From NCBI RefSeq assembly GCF_024699925.1, contig NZ_JAJOMX010000001.1, positions 4,564,001-4,628,000 on the forward strand: a stretch of 64,000 nucleotides of DNA, in the 5' to 3' direction. The notes under the pieces are model-generated. The model saw only the letters and a program-made list of their open reading frames with translations. It searched no databases and was not told the origin of the DNA. Source of the DNA: Mesorhizobium sp. J428. Lineage in GTDB: Bacteria; Pseudomonadota; Alphaproteobacteria; Rhizobiales; Rhizobiaceae. Shown piece by piece: positions 24,809-33,192 of this stretch. Each line of letters starts with the position of its first letter. Within the stretch, counting starts at the first letter, position 1. A program made the position numbers and the translations under genes.

Positions 24809-25051
24809 TCAATCCGCATCCGAATCCCGTCCGGTCGATCCCGCTTTCGCCTGCTTCAGCGCGTGGACGCGCAGGGCGGAGGACAGGTTGGTGTCGCGCT
24901 GGCGCGCCGCATCCACCTCGGCCACCAGCGCGGCGAAGCTGATGCCGCGGGCGGACGCGATCTCTTCGAGCGCGTCGAAGAATTCCTGCTCGACCGAAAA
25001 GGAGGTGCGGTGGCCGCGGATCGACACGGAGCGCTTGCGCACCGCGCTCAT
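24809..25051 (-). CDS. Ribbon-helix-helix domain protein
   Basis: An 80-aa protein of the RHH_4 type found in rhizobia: RKRSVSIRGHRTSFSVEQEF, then FFDALEEIASARGISFAALV and NLSSALRVHALKQAKA. The basic beta strand and two helices would form a DNA-binding dimer. Its start overlaps the end of the DUF4169 gene by four bases (ATGA), so it is the last gene of the sspB operon. Target unknown. Confidence 0.88.
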   Translation of the reverse strand: MSAVRKRSVSIRGHRTSFSVEQEFFDALEEIASARGISFAALVAEVDAARQRDTNLSSALRVHALKQAKAGSTGRDSDAD

Positions 25052-25245
25052 CGCTGCCCGTCGACGTCCGGCTTGTCGAGGCGGTGGCCGTCGAGGAGGT
25101 TCTTGTCGCGCTCGCGGTCGGACTTCTGCGCCACCTTCTCGGCCTTGCTGCGGCCGTGGAGCGCGCGGTTGGCGGCGGCGGCCGCGTCATGCTCGGCGCG
25201 TGCCTTACGCTTGCGGGCGAGGCGAAGGTTGACGACCTCGCCCAT
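25048..25245 (-). CDS. DUF4169 family protein
   Basis: A 65-aa, strongly charged protein that fits DUF4169: VVNLRLARKRKARAEHDAAA, then NRALHGRSKAEK and a DGHRLDKP tail. Members are small alphaproteobacterial proteins almost always encoded between sspB and a ribbon-helix-helix gene, as here. Function unknown; the charge suggests binding to nucleic acid or protein. It begins eight bases after the sspB stop and overlaps the next gene. Confidence 0.88.
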   Translation of the reverse strand: MGEVVNLRLARKRKARAEHDAAAAANRALHGRSKAEKVAQKSDRERDKNLLDGHRLDKPDVDGQR

Positions 25246-25253
25246 GGTGGCGG

Positions 25254-25820
25254 CTACTTCTTGCGGAAGGCGTCGAGCGAGACCACGTCCGCGCTTTTGC
25301 CTTCGCCCTCGGCAGGCTTGTCGTCGCCGGCCGGCGCCTTTTCGAGCGCGGGCTCCGGCTTCTTGGCCGCCGGCTTTGGCGCGGCGCGGGGGGCGGGCTG
25401 CGGCTTCGGCGCTTCTGACTTCGGCAGCGCCGTCACATCGCCCCCGGTGGCGACCGGCTCGTCGGTGCGCACGTCAAATTCGAGTTCGAAATTGACCGAC
25501 GGATCGTAGAAGCCGCGCACGGCGGCAAACGGCACTTCGAGCTTCTCCGGCACGTCGGAGAAGGACAGGCCAACCTCGAAGCCGGTGTCGGTGACCTTGA
25601 GGTCCCAGCTCGGGTACTGGAGGACGATCGTCATCTGCTCCGGATAGCGCTCCTTCAGCCGCGTGGAGACGCGGACGCCGGGCGCGCCGGTCAGGAAGGT
25701 GATGAAGAAGTGGTGGTTGCCGGGCAGGCCGGTCCGCTGCACTTCCTGCAGCACCTTGCGCATGACGCCGCGCAGGGCTTCCTGCGCGAGGATGTCATAG
25801 CGGATGTGGTCTTCGGCCAT
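25254..25820 (-). CDS. sspB: ClpXP adaptor SspB
   Basis: A 188-aa protein of the alphaproteobacterial SspB group. The substrate-binding domain covers residues about 1-120 (DILAQEALRGVMRKVLQEVQ, HHFFITFLTGAPGV, VLQYPSWDLKV). A Pro/Ala/Lys-rich flexible linker leads to the short C-terminal VVSLDAFRKK, the ClpX-docking peptide. SspB tethers tmRNA-tagged proteins to ClpXP and speeds their degradation. The tmRNA gene lies about 0.7 kb upstream on the same strand. First gene of a three-gene operon with the DUF4169 and ribbon-helix-helix genes. Confidence 0.95.
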   Translation of the reverse strand: MAEDHIRYDILAQEALRGVMRKVLQEVQRTGLPGNHHFFITFLTGAPGVRVSTRLKERYPEQMTIVLQYPSWDLKVTDTGFEVGLSFSDVPEKLEVPFAAVRGFYDPSVNFELEFDVRTDEPVATGGDVTALPKSEAPKPQPAPRAAPKPAAKKPEPALEKAPAGDDKPAEGEGKSADVVSLDAFRKK

Positions 25821-25921
25821 CAGCCGTCATTCCCCGATTCAATTCCGGCACCTTTAATGAAGCGCCCGCCGGACGTAAACGGGATATGAGGCTTGCGACC
25901 ACGAAGCAAGGCGTTGCGCGG

Positions 25922-26464
25922 TCACGTTGCGCGGAGCCGGGCGAGGATGAAGTCGACGCGGCGCTCCACCGTGCCCGTTGGGACCTCGCACAGCTCGTAG
26001 CCGAAGCCGGCATAGGTTTGCCGCATCGTTTCGCAGGTGGCCCTTGCTTCCGCGGGGGATTGCCGGCGTTCCGCATCCGCATGGAAGATGTCGGCCCAGA
26101 AGGGCAGGACGAACACGCGCGGCGCGTAGCGGACCGTCTCGGCCGCCCGGGTCACATGGCCGGGGACATCGAGGCCGGAAAGGCAGAGATAGCCGGCGAC
26201 GTCCGGCACGCCGCGGTCGAACCAGACCGGGCCCGCGGTCGAGGCGGCTTCGCCGTGCGAGCGCAGCTCCCAGCCGAGCATAAGTTCGGCGAAGAGGGCC
26301 CGGTCGGCCCAGGGCAATGCCTGGCCGCCGATGGCGAGCTGCTGGCGGATGACGGCGCGGCCCGCCTCCGGCATGACCGGGAAGCCGCGCCGGGCGAACG
26401 CGTCGAGCAGCGTGGTCTTGCCGGCGCCGGGGCCGCCGGTGACGACGTGGAATCGATCTGACAT
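25922..26464 (-). CDS. AAA_28-type ATPase/kinase
   Basis: A 180-aa P-loop protein: FHVVTGGPGAGKTTLLDAFA is the Walker A, followed by GFPVMPEAGRAVIRQQ and VWFDRGVPDVAGYLCLSG with an Asp that may be Walker B. Proteins of this AAA_28 group resemble small nucleotide kinases, but their substrate is not known. Start at 26464 (MSDRFH); the longer frame adds eight residues with no better ribosome site. It lies between sspB and the tmRNA gene, on the same strand. Confidence 0.82.
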   Translation of the reverse strand: MSDRFHVVTGGPGAGKTTLLDAFARRGFPVMPEAGRAVIRQQLAIGGQALPWADRALFAELMLGWELRSHGEAASTAGPVWFDRGVPDVAGYLCLSGLDVPGHVTRAAETVRYAPRVFVLPFWADIFHADAERRQSPAEARATCETMRQTYAGFGYELCEVPTGTVERRVDFILARLRAT

Positions 26465-26519
26465 GAAAAGCTCCGCCGCCGACGACAAAATCGCGCGGAC
26501 GTATCGAAATTGCAGGATA

Positions 26520-26843
26520 GGAGGGAAGGTGGAGGTTTCTGTTGCCAGTACCTCCGAACCCCGCCTGAAGGTGCTAACCCACAGGGCTTGATTCGAGACT
26601 ATCGCACTGCTTACGCAGCGAGACGTGCCTCAGCATAGTTGTCGTTGGCAACTATAGGTTTGACCCGATAACGGCGGTATCATGCCGGGCAAAAGCGCGA
26701 TCTTTACACCCTCGTCGATCCTATTTCGCCCCCATCAGAAGATGCCGTGGCCGGCAGCTTGTGGTGGAGGCGCCGGGGTACCGCCCCCGGGTCCGAATGG
26801 CTTATTTCATCGGCCGTTTATCACCATAGCCGGACAAGCCGGC
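26520..26843 (-). ncRNA. ssrA: Two-piece permuted tmRNA
   Basis: The minus strand encodes the tag ANDNYAEARLAA (codons 26649-26614) followed by TAA at 26613-26611, the tag known from rhizobia. The coding piece starts at about 26733 with GGGGGCGAAATAGGATCGAC, and its first seven bases pair with CGCCTCC just before ACCA at 26765-26762. Since the acceptor end precedes the coding piece, the gene is permuted and needs processing of the roughly 28-nt spacer (26734-26761), giving a two-piece RNA as in other alphaproteobacteria. A TATATT at 26850-26855 is a plausible -10. Both outer ends are approximate. tmRNA frees stalled ribosomes and tags the nascent protein for SspB/ClpXP. Confidence 0.95.
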
Positions 26844-26974
26844 ACGCCGAATATAGGAAGGGCGGAGGCGAAAGGGAAGGGCGTTCCGATCCAGGTTTCT
26901 GTGGAGAGTCCTGAGGCGCCACATTCGCGCCGCGCCGTGCTTCTAGCCGTGCGGCTTTCCGGAGGACCCGCCCG

Positions 26975-27940
26975 ATGCGCTTTCTCGTCGGCCTGCTGAT
27001 ATTGGCTCTGATCGCTCTCTATATCGGGAACGCGTCGTGGCGCGCGGCCGTGCCGCAGGACAATGTCAGGCTGATCGCGCATCGCGGCGTCCACCAGACG
27101 TTCAACCGCGACAACCTCGAAAACGATACGTGCACGGCCGAGCGGATGGATCCGCCGACGCACGAATTCCTCGAGAACACGATCCCGTCGATGAAGGCGG
27201 CCTTCGCGGCCGGCGCCGACATCGTCGAGCTGGACGTGCACCCCACAACGGACGGCCGCTTCGCCGTGCTGCACGACTGGACGGTCGATTGCCGCACCGA
27301 GGGCAAGGGCGTGACGCGCGAGCATAGCCTCGCCGCGCTCAAGGCGCTCGACATCGGCTATGGCTATACCGCCGACGGCGGCAGGACGTTTCCGTTCCGG
27401 GGCAAGGGCGTCGGCCTGATGCCGTCGCTGGAGGAGGTGTTCGAGGCGGTTCCGGAGGGGCGCTTCCTTGTCAACTTCAAGAGCAAGGAGGAGCGGGAAG
27501 GGCGCATGCTTGCGGACCTGACCGCGCCGCGCCCGGCGTGGAGGGATGCAGTGTGGGGCGTCTATGGCGGCGATCCGCCGACCCGGATGGCCGCTGAGCT
27601 GATGCCGCAAGCGAAGAGCTGGACGCGGCGCGGCCTGGTCGACTGCCTCGGCCGCTATATCGCGCTCGGCTGGAGCGGATACATGCCGCAGGCCTGCCGC
27701 GATACCACGGTGATGCTGCCCGTCAACGTCGCGCCCTGGCTGTGGGGATGGCCGAACCTGTTCCAAGAGCGGATGCGCGAAGCCGGCACCGACATCATCC
27801 TGTTGGGTCCGTATTCGTCGGGCGACATGGGCACGGCGGGTATCGACACGGCCGATGAGGTCGGGCGTATTCCGGTGCCGTTCGACGGCTATGTCTGGAC
27901 GAACCGGATCGAGGCGATCGGCCCTATGCTGCGGCGGTGA
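26975..27940 (+). CDS. Glycerophosphodiester phosphodiesterase family protein
   Basis: A 321-aa GDPD-fold protein behind an N-terminal membrane or signal segment (MRFLVGLLILALIALYIGN). The active-site pattern is IAHRGVHQTF with the catalytic His, then ENTIPSMKAAFAAGADIVEL with Glu, and DVHPTTDGRFAVLHDW with Asp and the second His. It would cleave glycerophosphodiesters to an alcohol and glycerol-3-phosphate in the periplasm. An insertion (NRDNLENDTCTAERMDPP) precedes the ENT motif. It is divergent from the tmRNA gene, with about 130 bp between. Confidence 0.9.
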   Translation: MRFLVGLLILALIALYIGNASWRAAVPQDNVRLIAHRGVHQTFNRDNLENDTCTAERMDPPTHEFLENTIPSMKAAFAAGADIVELDVHPTTDGRFAVLHDWTVDCRTEGKGVTREHSLAALKALDIGYGYTADGGRTFPFRGKGVGLMPSLEEVFEAVPEGRFLVNFKSKEEREGRMLADLTAPRPAWRDAVWGVYGGDPPTRMAAELMPQAKSWTRRGLVDCLGRYIALGWSGYMPQACRDTTVMLPVNVAPWLWGWPNLFQERMREAGTDIILLGPYSSGDMGTAGIDTADEVGRIPVPFDGYVWTNRIEAIGPMLRR

Positions 27941-28024
27941 CGCCGTGCTGGGGAAAGCCGAGGATCGGACGTGCCTCCGGCGCCGCCTTGCTGTAGAATG
28001 GCGCGACAAGAATCGGCGGTCCTC

Positions 28025-28819
28025 ATGAAGCAGTATCTCGACCTTCTCAGCCATGTCCTCGACAACGGCCTCGACCGCGGCGACCGCACCGGCACCGGCA
28101 CGCGCGGCGTGTTCGGCTACCAGATGCGTTTCGACCTCGAGGACGGCTTTCCGGTCACGACGACCAAGAAGCTGCACCTGAAGTCGATCATCCACGAGCT
28201 GTTGTGGTTCCTGAAGGGCGAGACCAACATAGGCTACCTGCGCCAAAACGGCGTGACGATCTGGGACGAATGGGCCGACGAGAACGGCGACCTCGGCCCG
28301 GTCTACGGCGCGCAGTGGCGGTCGTGGCCAGATGGCAAGGGCGGCACGATCGACCAGATCGCCAATGTGGTCCAGCAGATCCGCAACAACCCGAATTCGC
28401 GCCGGCTGATCGTCTCTGCCTGGAACCCGGCCGAGGTGGATGAGATGGCGCTGCCGCCGTGCCACTGCCTGTTCCAGTTCTATGTGTCCGAGGGCAAGCT
28501 CTCCTGCCAGCTCTACCAGCGCTCGGCCGACATCTTCCTCGGCGTGCCGTTCAACATCGCCTCCTATGCGCTGCTGACGATGATGGTGGCGCAGGTGACG
28601 GGGCTGAAGCCCGGCGAATTCGTGCATACGCTGGGCGACGCGCACATCTACCAGAACCATTTCATGCAGGCGCGGCTGCAGCTCACCCGCACGCCGAAGC
28701 CGCTGCCGAGGATGTGGATCAATCCGGAGGTGAAGGACCTGTTCTCCTTCAGCTACGAGGATTTCCGGCTGGAGGGTTACGAGGCGGAGCCGAGCATCAA
28801 GGCGCCGATCGCGGTGTAG
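28025..28819 (+). CDS. thyA: Thymidylate synthase
   Basis: A 264-aa protein, the same length as E. coli ThyA. It makes dTMP from dUMP with methylene-tetrahydrofolate as carbon donor and reductant. Visible signatures are [20 protein letters not shown] (folate/phosphate loop), [20 protein letters not shown] with the nucleophilic Cys, [20 protein letters not shown] and [10 protein letters not shown]. Start at MKQYLDLL, after the AATCGGCGGTCCTC leader; the longer frame is not conserved-looking. folA, which regenerates the folate, is 1.1 kb downstream on the same strand. Confidence 0.97.
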   Translation: MKQYLDLLSHVLDNGLDRGDRTGTGTRGVFGYQMRFDLEDGFPVTTTKKLHLKSIIHELLWFLKGETNIGYLRQNGVTIWDEWADENGDLGPVYGAQWRSWPDGKGGTIDQIANVVQQIRNNPNSRRLIVSAWNPAEVDEMALPPCHCLFQFYVSEGKLSCQLYQRSADIFLGVPFNIASYALLTMMVAQVTGLKPGEFVHTLGDAHIYQNHFMQARLQLTRTPKPLPRMWINPEVKDLFSFSYEDFRLEGYEAEPSIKAPIAV

Positions 28820-28940
28820 CGGTTCGCGGCGGTGTTTCCGCGCGGAAACCTGCATGCTCCGTCGCGAAAGCGAAGCGTCTGTCGGCGAAGCGATTTCCGG
28901 TCTATCGTCGCTTCGGACCCAACCATCGGGACACATATCC

Positions 28941-29945
28941 ATGCGCAAGCTTCTCGCCGCCGCTTTCCTGTCCACCTGGCTTCCGGCGTTCGCCCTCGCC
29001 AACGATACCAGCGCGCATTTCGCGGCGGGCGGGCTGATCTTCGTCCGCACCGATTCGGTGTCGATGGAGAGCGAGGATCTCTACATCTCGCCGAGCGAGG
29101 TGCGCGTCGCCTACAAGTTCCGCAACATTTCGGACGTCGACGTGGAGAGCGTGGTGGCATTCCCGATGCCGGACATCACCGCCGATCCGCATTCGGAAGT
29201 GTCGATTCCGGACATGGCGTCGGACAATTTCCTCGACTTCACCGTGACGGTCGACGGCAAGCCGATCGAGCCGACGCTCGACCAGCGCGTCTTCGCGGCC
29301 GAGGTCGACGTCACCGACGAGCTCAAGGCGGCCGGCATTCCGCTGTTTCCCTATGGCGACGCGGCCGAGCAGGCGCTGTCCAAGATGGCGCAGGACAAGC
29401 TGGACGACTGGGTGTCGCGCGGCATCGTGATGATAGACACCTATGACGTCGGCGAGGGGATGAAGGACCACTACGTTCCGTCCTGGACGCTGAAGTCGAC
29501 CTACTGGTGGAAGATGAGCTTCCCGAAGGGGCAGGAGATCGACGTGCGCCACAGCTACAAGCCAAGCGTCGGCGGGACGGTCGGGCTGACCTTCGTGACC
29601 GACGGTGCGGTCCAGGGCGAGCAGCGCGACCTCTACCGGCAGAAATACTGCATGGACGCTGCCTTTGAGAAGGCGGTGCAGAAGGCAGTCCACGCGGCGG
29701 AGGAGAACGTCACGCCCTATGTCGAGAACTGGATCTCCTACGTGCTGACGACGGGCGGCAACTGGGCGACCAATATCGGCACGTTCAAGCTCACCATCGA
29801 CAAGGGCAAGCCGGACTCGCTTGTCTCGTTCTGCGGCGAGGGCGTCAAGAAGACCGGCCCGACCACTTTCGAGATGACCGCCGAGGATTTCTATCCCGAG
29901 AAGGACATCGAGATCCTGATCCTCGACAAGCCGGCGGCTCAGTAG
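28941..29945 (+). CDS. DUF4424 family secreted protein
   Basis: A 334-aa exported protein. The signal peptide ends at ALA-NDTSAHF. The DUF4424 domain shows FVRTDSVSMESEDLYISPSE, VAYKFRNISDVDVESVVAFP, then WTLKSTYWWKMSFPKGQEID with the typical WxWxxxFP and a RHSYKPSVGG beta region. Two late cysteines (YCMDAAF and FCGEG) may form a disulphide. Function is not established. It sits between thyA and folA, two bases before the folA start, so it is probably co-transcribed although it has no obvious link to folate. Confidence 0.88.
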   Translation: MRKLLAAAFLSTWLPAFALANDTSAHFAAGGLIFVRTDSVSMESEDLYISPSEVRVAYKFRNISDVDVESVVAFPMPDITADPHSEVSIPDMASDNFLDFTVTVDGKPIEPTLDQRVFAAEVDVTDELKAAGIPLFPYGDAAEQALSKMAQDKLDDWVSRGIVMIDTYDVGEGMKDHYVPSWTLKSTYWWKMSFPKGQEIDVRHSYKPSVGGTVGLTFVTDGAVQGEQRDLYRQKYCMDAAFEKAVQKAVHAAEENVTPYVENWISYVLTTGGNWATNIGTFKLTIDKGKPDSLVSFCGEGVKKTGPTTFEMTAEDFYPEKDIEILILDKPAAQ

Positions 29946-29947
29946 GC

Positions 29948-30460
29948 ATGGACGTCGTCATCCACGCGGCCGTTGCCGAGAACGGCGTGATTGGCGCCGA
30001 CGGCGGCCTGCCGTGGCGGTTGTCGAGCGATCTGAAGCGCTTCAAGGCCGGCACGATGGGCCGGCCGGTGATCATGGGTCGCAAAACGTTCGAGGGGATC
30101 GGCAAGCCGCTACCGGGCCGCCTGAACATCGTCGTCACGCGCGACCGCAGCTGGGCGCACGAGGGTGTCGAGACGGCGGGCTCGCTGGACGAGGCGATAC
30201 GCCTGGCGACGGTGCGCGCGCGCTGCATGACCGGCGTCGACGAGATCGCGGTGATCGGCGGCGGCGAGATCTACGCCCAGGCGATGCCGCTCGCCGACCG
30301 GCTGCACATCACCCACGTGCTCGCCGAGCCCGCCGGAGATACGCGTTTTCCGGCGATCGATGCCGCTTTGTGGACGGCGAAAGCCTGTGAGGATGTTCCC
30401 GCCGGAGAGCGCGACAGCCATGCGACGCGTTATTGCGTCTACGAGCGCAAACCGGGGTGA
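29948..30460 (+). CDS. folA: Dihydrofolate reductase
   Basis: A 170-aa type I DHFR, which reduces dihydrofolate to tetrahydrofolate with NADPH. Motifs: VIHAAVAENGVIGADGGLPW (Met20-like loop), RLSSDLKRFKAGTMGRPVIM with the catalytic Asp, GRKTFEGIGKPLPGRLNIVV and IAVIGGGEIYAQAMPLADRL. It is the target of trimethoprim in other bacteria. The start lies two bases after the DUF4424 stop. With thyA it forms a dTMP/folate cycle unit. Confidence 0.97.
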   Translation: MDVVIHAAVAENGVIGADGGLPWRLSSDLKRFKAGTMGRPVIMGRKTFEGIGKPLPGRLNIVVTRDRSWAHEGVETAGSLDEAIRLATVRARCMTGVDEIAVIGGGEIYAQAMPLADRLHITHVLAEPAGDTRFPAIDAALWTAKACEDVPAGERDSHATRYCVYERKPG

Positions 30461-30652
30461 ACGAGGGCGGGAAACTGCCCGTCCGGTCCGTTGTATTAAC
30501 TTCGCAATCGCTTTTAGCGAAGTGTCGCACCGGAAATCCGCCGTAATTGGCCGGCTCGCGTTGAAAGCCCGGCACCGCATCCCTATAACCGTGCCAACAG
30601 AACTAGCTGCGGAACCAACCGCCGCGCGTGGTTTCGCAACAAGAGGAATTTC

Positions 30653-31744
30653 ATGCCCTGGAACAATCAGAGCGGTGGCGGCGGCGGCCCGTGGGGTGGC
30701 GGCGGTAACGGCGGAGGCCCGTGGGGCCAGGGTCCGCGCGGACCCGGAGGACCACAGAACACACCGCCTGACCTCGAAGAGATCATCCGACGCGGCCAGG
30801 ACCGCCTGAAGAACGCGCTTCCGGGCGGCGGCGGCTTCAATCCGGCCTTCGTCGCACTGGGCATCGCCGCGCTGGTGGCGCTCTGGGGCTTCCAGTCGAT
30901 CTATACCGTCCAGCCCGACGAGGTGGCCGTCGAGCTCCGCTTCGGCAAGCCGAAGGAAGAGCTGTCGCGGCCGGGCCTGCATTTCCACTGGTGGCCGATC
31001 GAGACGGTCGAGATCGCCAAGACGGCCGAGCGGCTGGTGAACATCGGCGAGGACCGCGGCAACAACGCCTCCGGCCTGATGCTCTCGGGCGACCAGAACA
31101 TCGTCAACGTCAAGTTCTCGGTTGCATACCAGGTGGCCGATCCGCGCCAGTTCCTGTTCAACGTGGCCGAGCCCGAGGAAATGGTGCGCCAGGTGGCCGA
31201 GAGCGCGATGCGCGAGGCCGTCGGCCGCCGCCCGGCGCAGGACATCTTCCGCGACGACCGCCAGGGCATCGCGGATTCCGTGCGCACCATCATCCAGGCG
31301 ACGCTCGACCAGTATCAGTCCGGCCTGGTGGTCAACGCGATCTCGATCGAGGACGCCGCACCGCCGCGCGAAGTGGCCGACGCGTTCGACGAGGTGCAGC
31401 GCGCCGAACAGGACGAGGACCGCTTCGTCGAGGAATCGAACCAGTATTCCAACCAGAAGCTCGGCCAGGCGCGCGGTGAGGCTGCGCAGGTCCGCGAAGA
31501 GGCCGCCGCCTACAAGAACCGTGTCGTCCAGGAGGCCGAGGGTGAGGCGCAGCGCTTCATCTCCGTCTACGACGAATATGCCAAGGCTCCCGACGTGACG
31601 CGCAAGCGCCTCTTCCTCGAGACGATGGAGAAGGTCTATGGCGGCGCGAACAAGGTGATCGTCGAGCAGGGCAGCGGCCAGGGCGTCGTGCCCTATCTGC
31701 CGTTGCCCGAACTGCAGCGCCGCGCGGCCGGAGGAAACAACTGA
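30653..31744 (+). CDS. hflK: FtsH protease regulator HflK
   Basis: A 363-aa band-7/SPFH protein. A Gly/Pro-rich cytoplasmic start (NQSGGGGGPWGGGGNGGG) precedes one membrane helix at about 63-80 (FVALGIAALVALWGFQSIY). The periplasmic SPFH domain (VQPDEVAVELRFGKPKEELS, GLHFHWWPIETVEIAKTAER) is followed by a long helical coiled coil. With HflC it builds a large cage around FtsH and controls its membrane-protein proteolysis. The stop overlaps the hflC start by one base (TGATG). AGAGGAATTTC precedes the ATG. Confidence 0.96.
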   Translation: MPWNNQSGGGGGPWGGGGNGGGPWGQGPRGPGGPQNTPPDLEEIIRRGQDRLKNALPGGGGFNPAFVALGIAALVALWGFQSIYTVQPDEVAVELRFGKPKEELSRPGLHFHWWPIETVEIAKTAERLVNIGEDRGNNASGLMLSGDQNIVNVKFSVAYQVADPRQFLFNVAEPEEMVRQVAESAMREAVGRRPAQDIFRDDRQGIADSVRTIIQATLDQYQSGLVVNAISIEDAAPPREVADAFDEVQRAEQDEDRFVEESNQYSNQKLGQARGEAAQVREEAAAYKNRVVQEAEGEAQRFISVYDEYAKAPDVTRKRLFLETMEKVYGGANKVIVEQGSGQGVVPYLPLPELQRRAAGGNN

Positions 31745-32685
31745 TGGCCAACCGTCTCACGGCAATCGCGGTCGCAGCCGTCATTCTGCTGCTCATCGCA
31801 TTCTCTTCCTTCTTCATCGTCAACGAGCGCCAGCAGGCGATCGTGCTGCGCTTCGGCGAGATCGTCGACGTCAAGCGGGAGCCGGGCATCTACTTCAAGG
31901 CGCCGTTCGGCTTCCTCGACGCCGACACAGTGCAGATCATCGACGACCGCCTGCTGCGCTTCGACCTCGACGACATCCGCGTCCAGGTCTCGGGCGGCAA
32001 GTTCTACGAAGTCGACGCCTTCGTCGCGTTCCGCATCCAGGACCCGAGGGTGTTCCGTCAGGCCGTGTCCGGCGACGTGCAACTGGCCGAGCAGCGGCTG
32101 CGCACGCGTCTCGACGCGGCGCTGCGCCGGGTCTACGGCCTGCGCGGCTTCGAATCGGCGCTCTCGGAAGAGCGCGCCTCGATGATGCGCGAGGTACGCG
32201 ACCAACTTCGTCCCGACGCCACATCGCTCGGCCTCGCGATCGAGGACGTGCGCATCCGCCGCACCGACCTCACCCAGGAAGTCTCGCAGCAGACCTACGA
32301 CCGCATGAAGGCCGAGCGTCTCGCCGAGGCGGAGCGGCTGAGGGCGCGCGGCCGAGAGGCGGCGCAGCGCATCCGTGCCCGCGCCGATCGCGAGGTGGTC
32401 GAGATCGTCGCCGAGGCCAACAAGGAGTCCGAGATCCTGCGAGGCGAGGGCGAAGCCCAGCGCAACGGGATCTTCGCCGACGCCTTCCAGCGCGACCCGG
32501 CCTTCTTCGAGTTCTACCGCTCGATGGCGGCCTATTCGGCAGCGCTGCAGAATTCCGGCACGACGATGGTGCTGTCGCCGGATTCGGAGTTCTTCAAATA
32601 TTTCCAGGACTCGACCGGCGGTCCCGCCGCCCCGGCGCCCGCGCCGGGCGCCGCGAGCGCCACCCCCGCGCCGGCCGCCCAGTAA
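31744..32685 (+). CDS. hflC: FtsH protease regulator HflC
   Basis: A 313-aa partner of HflK. One N-terminal membrane helix (AIAVAAVILLLIAFSSFFIV) is followed by the SPFH domain (NERQQAIVLRFGEIVDVKRE, GIYFKAPFGF), the helical region with LTQEVSQQTYDRMKAERLAE, and a short Pro/Ala tail. The gene overlaps hflK by one base and is followed after nine bases by the DUF2065 gene, then by a Do-type protease, the usual order in alphaproteobacteria. Role: membrane protein quality control with FtsH. Confidence 0.96.
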   Translation: MANRLTAIAVAAVILLLIAFSSFFIVNERQQAIVLRFGEIVDVKREPGIYFKAPFGFLDADTVQIIDDRLLRFDLDDIRVQVSGGKFYEVDAFVAFRIQDPRVFRQAVSGDVQLAEQRLRTRLDAALRRVYGLRGFESALSEERASMMREVRDQLRPDATSLGLAIEDVRIRRTDLTQEVSQQTYDRMKAERLAEAERLRARGREAAQRIRARADREVVEIVAEANKESEILRGEGEAQRNGIFADAFQRDPAFFEFYRSMAAYSAALQNSGTTMVLSPDSEFFKYFQDSTGGPAAPAPAPGAASATPAPAAQ

Positions 32686-32694
32686 GCGGCCGAC

Positions 32695-32880
32695 GTGCAG
32701 GATTTCCTGGCAGCTGTCGGGCTTGTGCTCGTCATCGAAGGCCTCCTTTACGGAGGCTTTCCTGCTTTGGCGAAGCGGATGGCCGCGGAGGCCACACAGG
32801 CGCCGGAGAATCTGCTACGGATCACCGGTCTTCTCGCGATCGCTGCCGGTGTCTTCATCGTCTGGCTGGTGCGCGGATAA
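32695..32880 (+). CDS. DUF2065 small membrane protein
   Basis: A 61-aa protein starting at GTG. It has two membrane helices (DFLAAVGLVLVIEGLLYGGF and LLRITGLLAIAAGVFIVWLV) joined by a short loop, the DUF2065/YjeT pattern. Such proteins are nearly always encoded beside hflC, as here, and may belong to the HflKC-FtsH complex, but the role is not shown. No own promoter is visible; spacing to hflC is nine bases. Confidence 0.9.
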   Translation: MQDFLAAVGLVLVIEGLLYGGFPALAKRMAAEATQAPENLLRITGLLAIAAGVFIVWLVRG

Positions 32881-32971
32881 CGCAGGATTTACGGCAAGCG
32901 GGCGGCTTCGCCGCCGCGGACAGGTGACCGGGCCGCAAACGCGCCGTATTTCTTGCGGACAACATGCCTGA

Positions 32972-33114
32972 GAGACTGTTTGGAAATTCTACTCTGGCGG
33001 CCATCTGATGGCGTTTTCTGCGCTTCCGGTGCTCACGGACCCAAATGTCCGCTCCGCTCCGGTTCTCGAAACCACCACCAGCTGACTCGCCGGAGCGAAT
33101 TTCGAAACAGCCTC
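32972..33114. repeat. Inverted-repeat-bounded element, MITE- or RIME-like
   Basis: A 143-bp stretch between the DUF2065 gene and degP whose ends mirror each other. The left end reads GAGACTGTTTGGAAATTC and the right end, on the other strand, GAGGCTGTTTCGAAATTC, with weaker match for about 15 further bases. The middle can fold too (CCGGTGCTCACGGAC against GTCCGCTCCGCTCCGG). No ORF of interest. This element occupies most of the 312-bp gene-free gap. Confidence 0.6.
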
Positions 33115-33192
33115 TTATTTCTCATCGACGACATGCCGGCCCGCCGCCGGTCCGACCCTTGCCCCGAACGGAAGCCCACGGAAGGCACCCAG

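Noticed and set aside
26807..29050. Long minus-strand ORF of about 747 codons opposite the phosphodiesterase and thyA
   Set aside because: Arg/His/Ala-rich shadow frame typical of high-GC DNA; the plus strand carries complete known enzymes.
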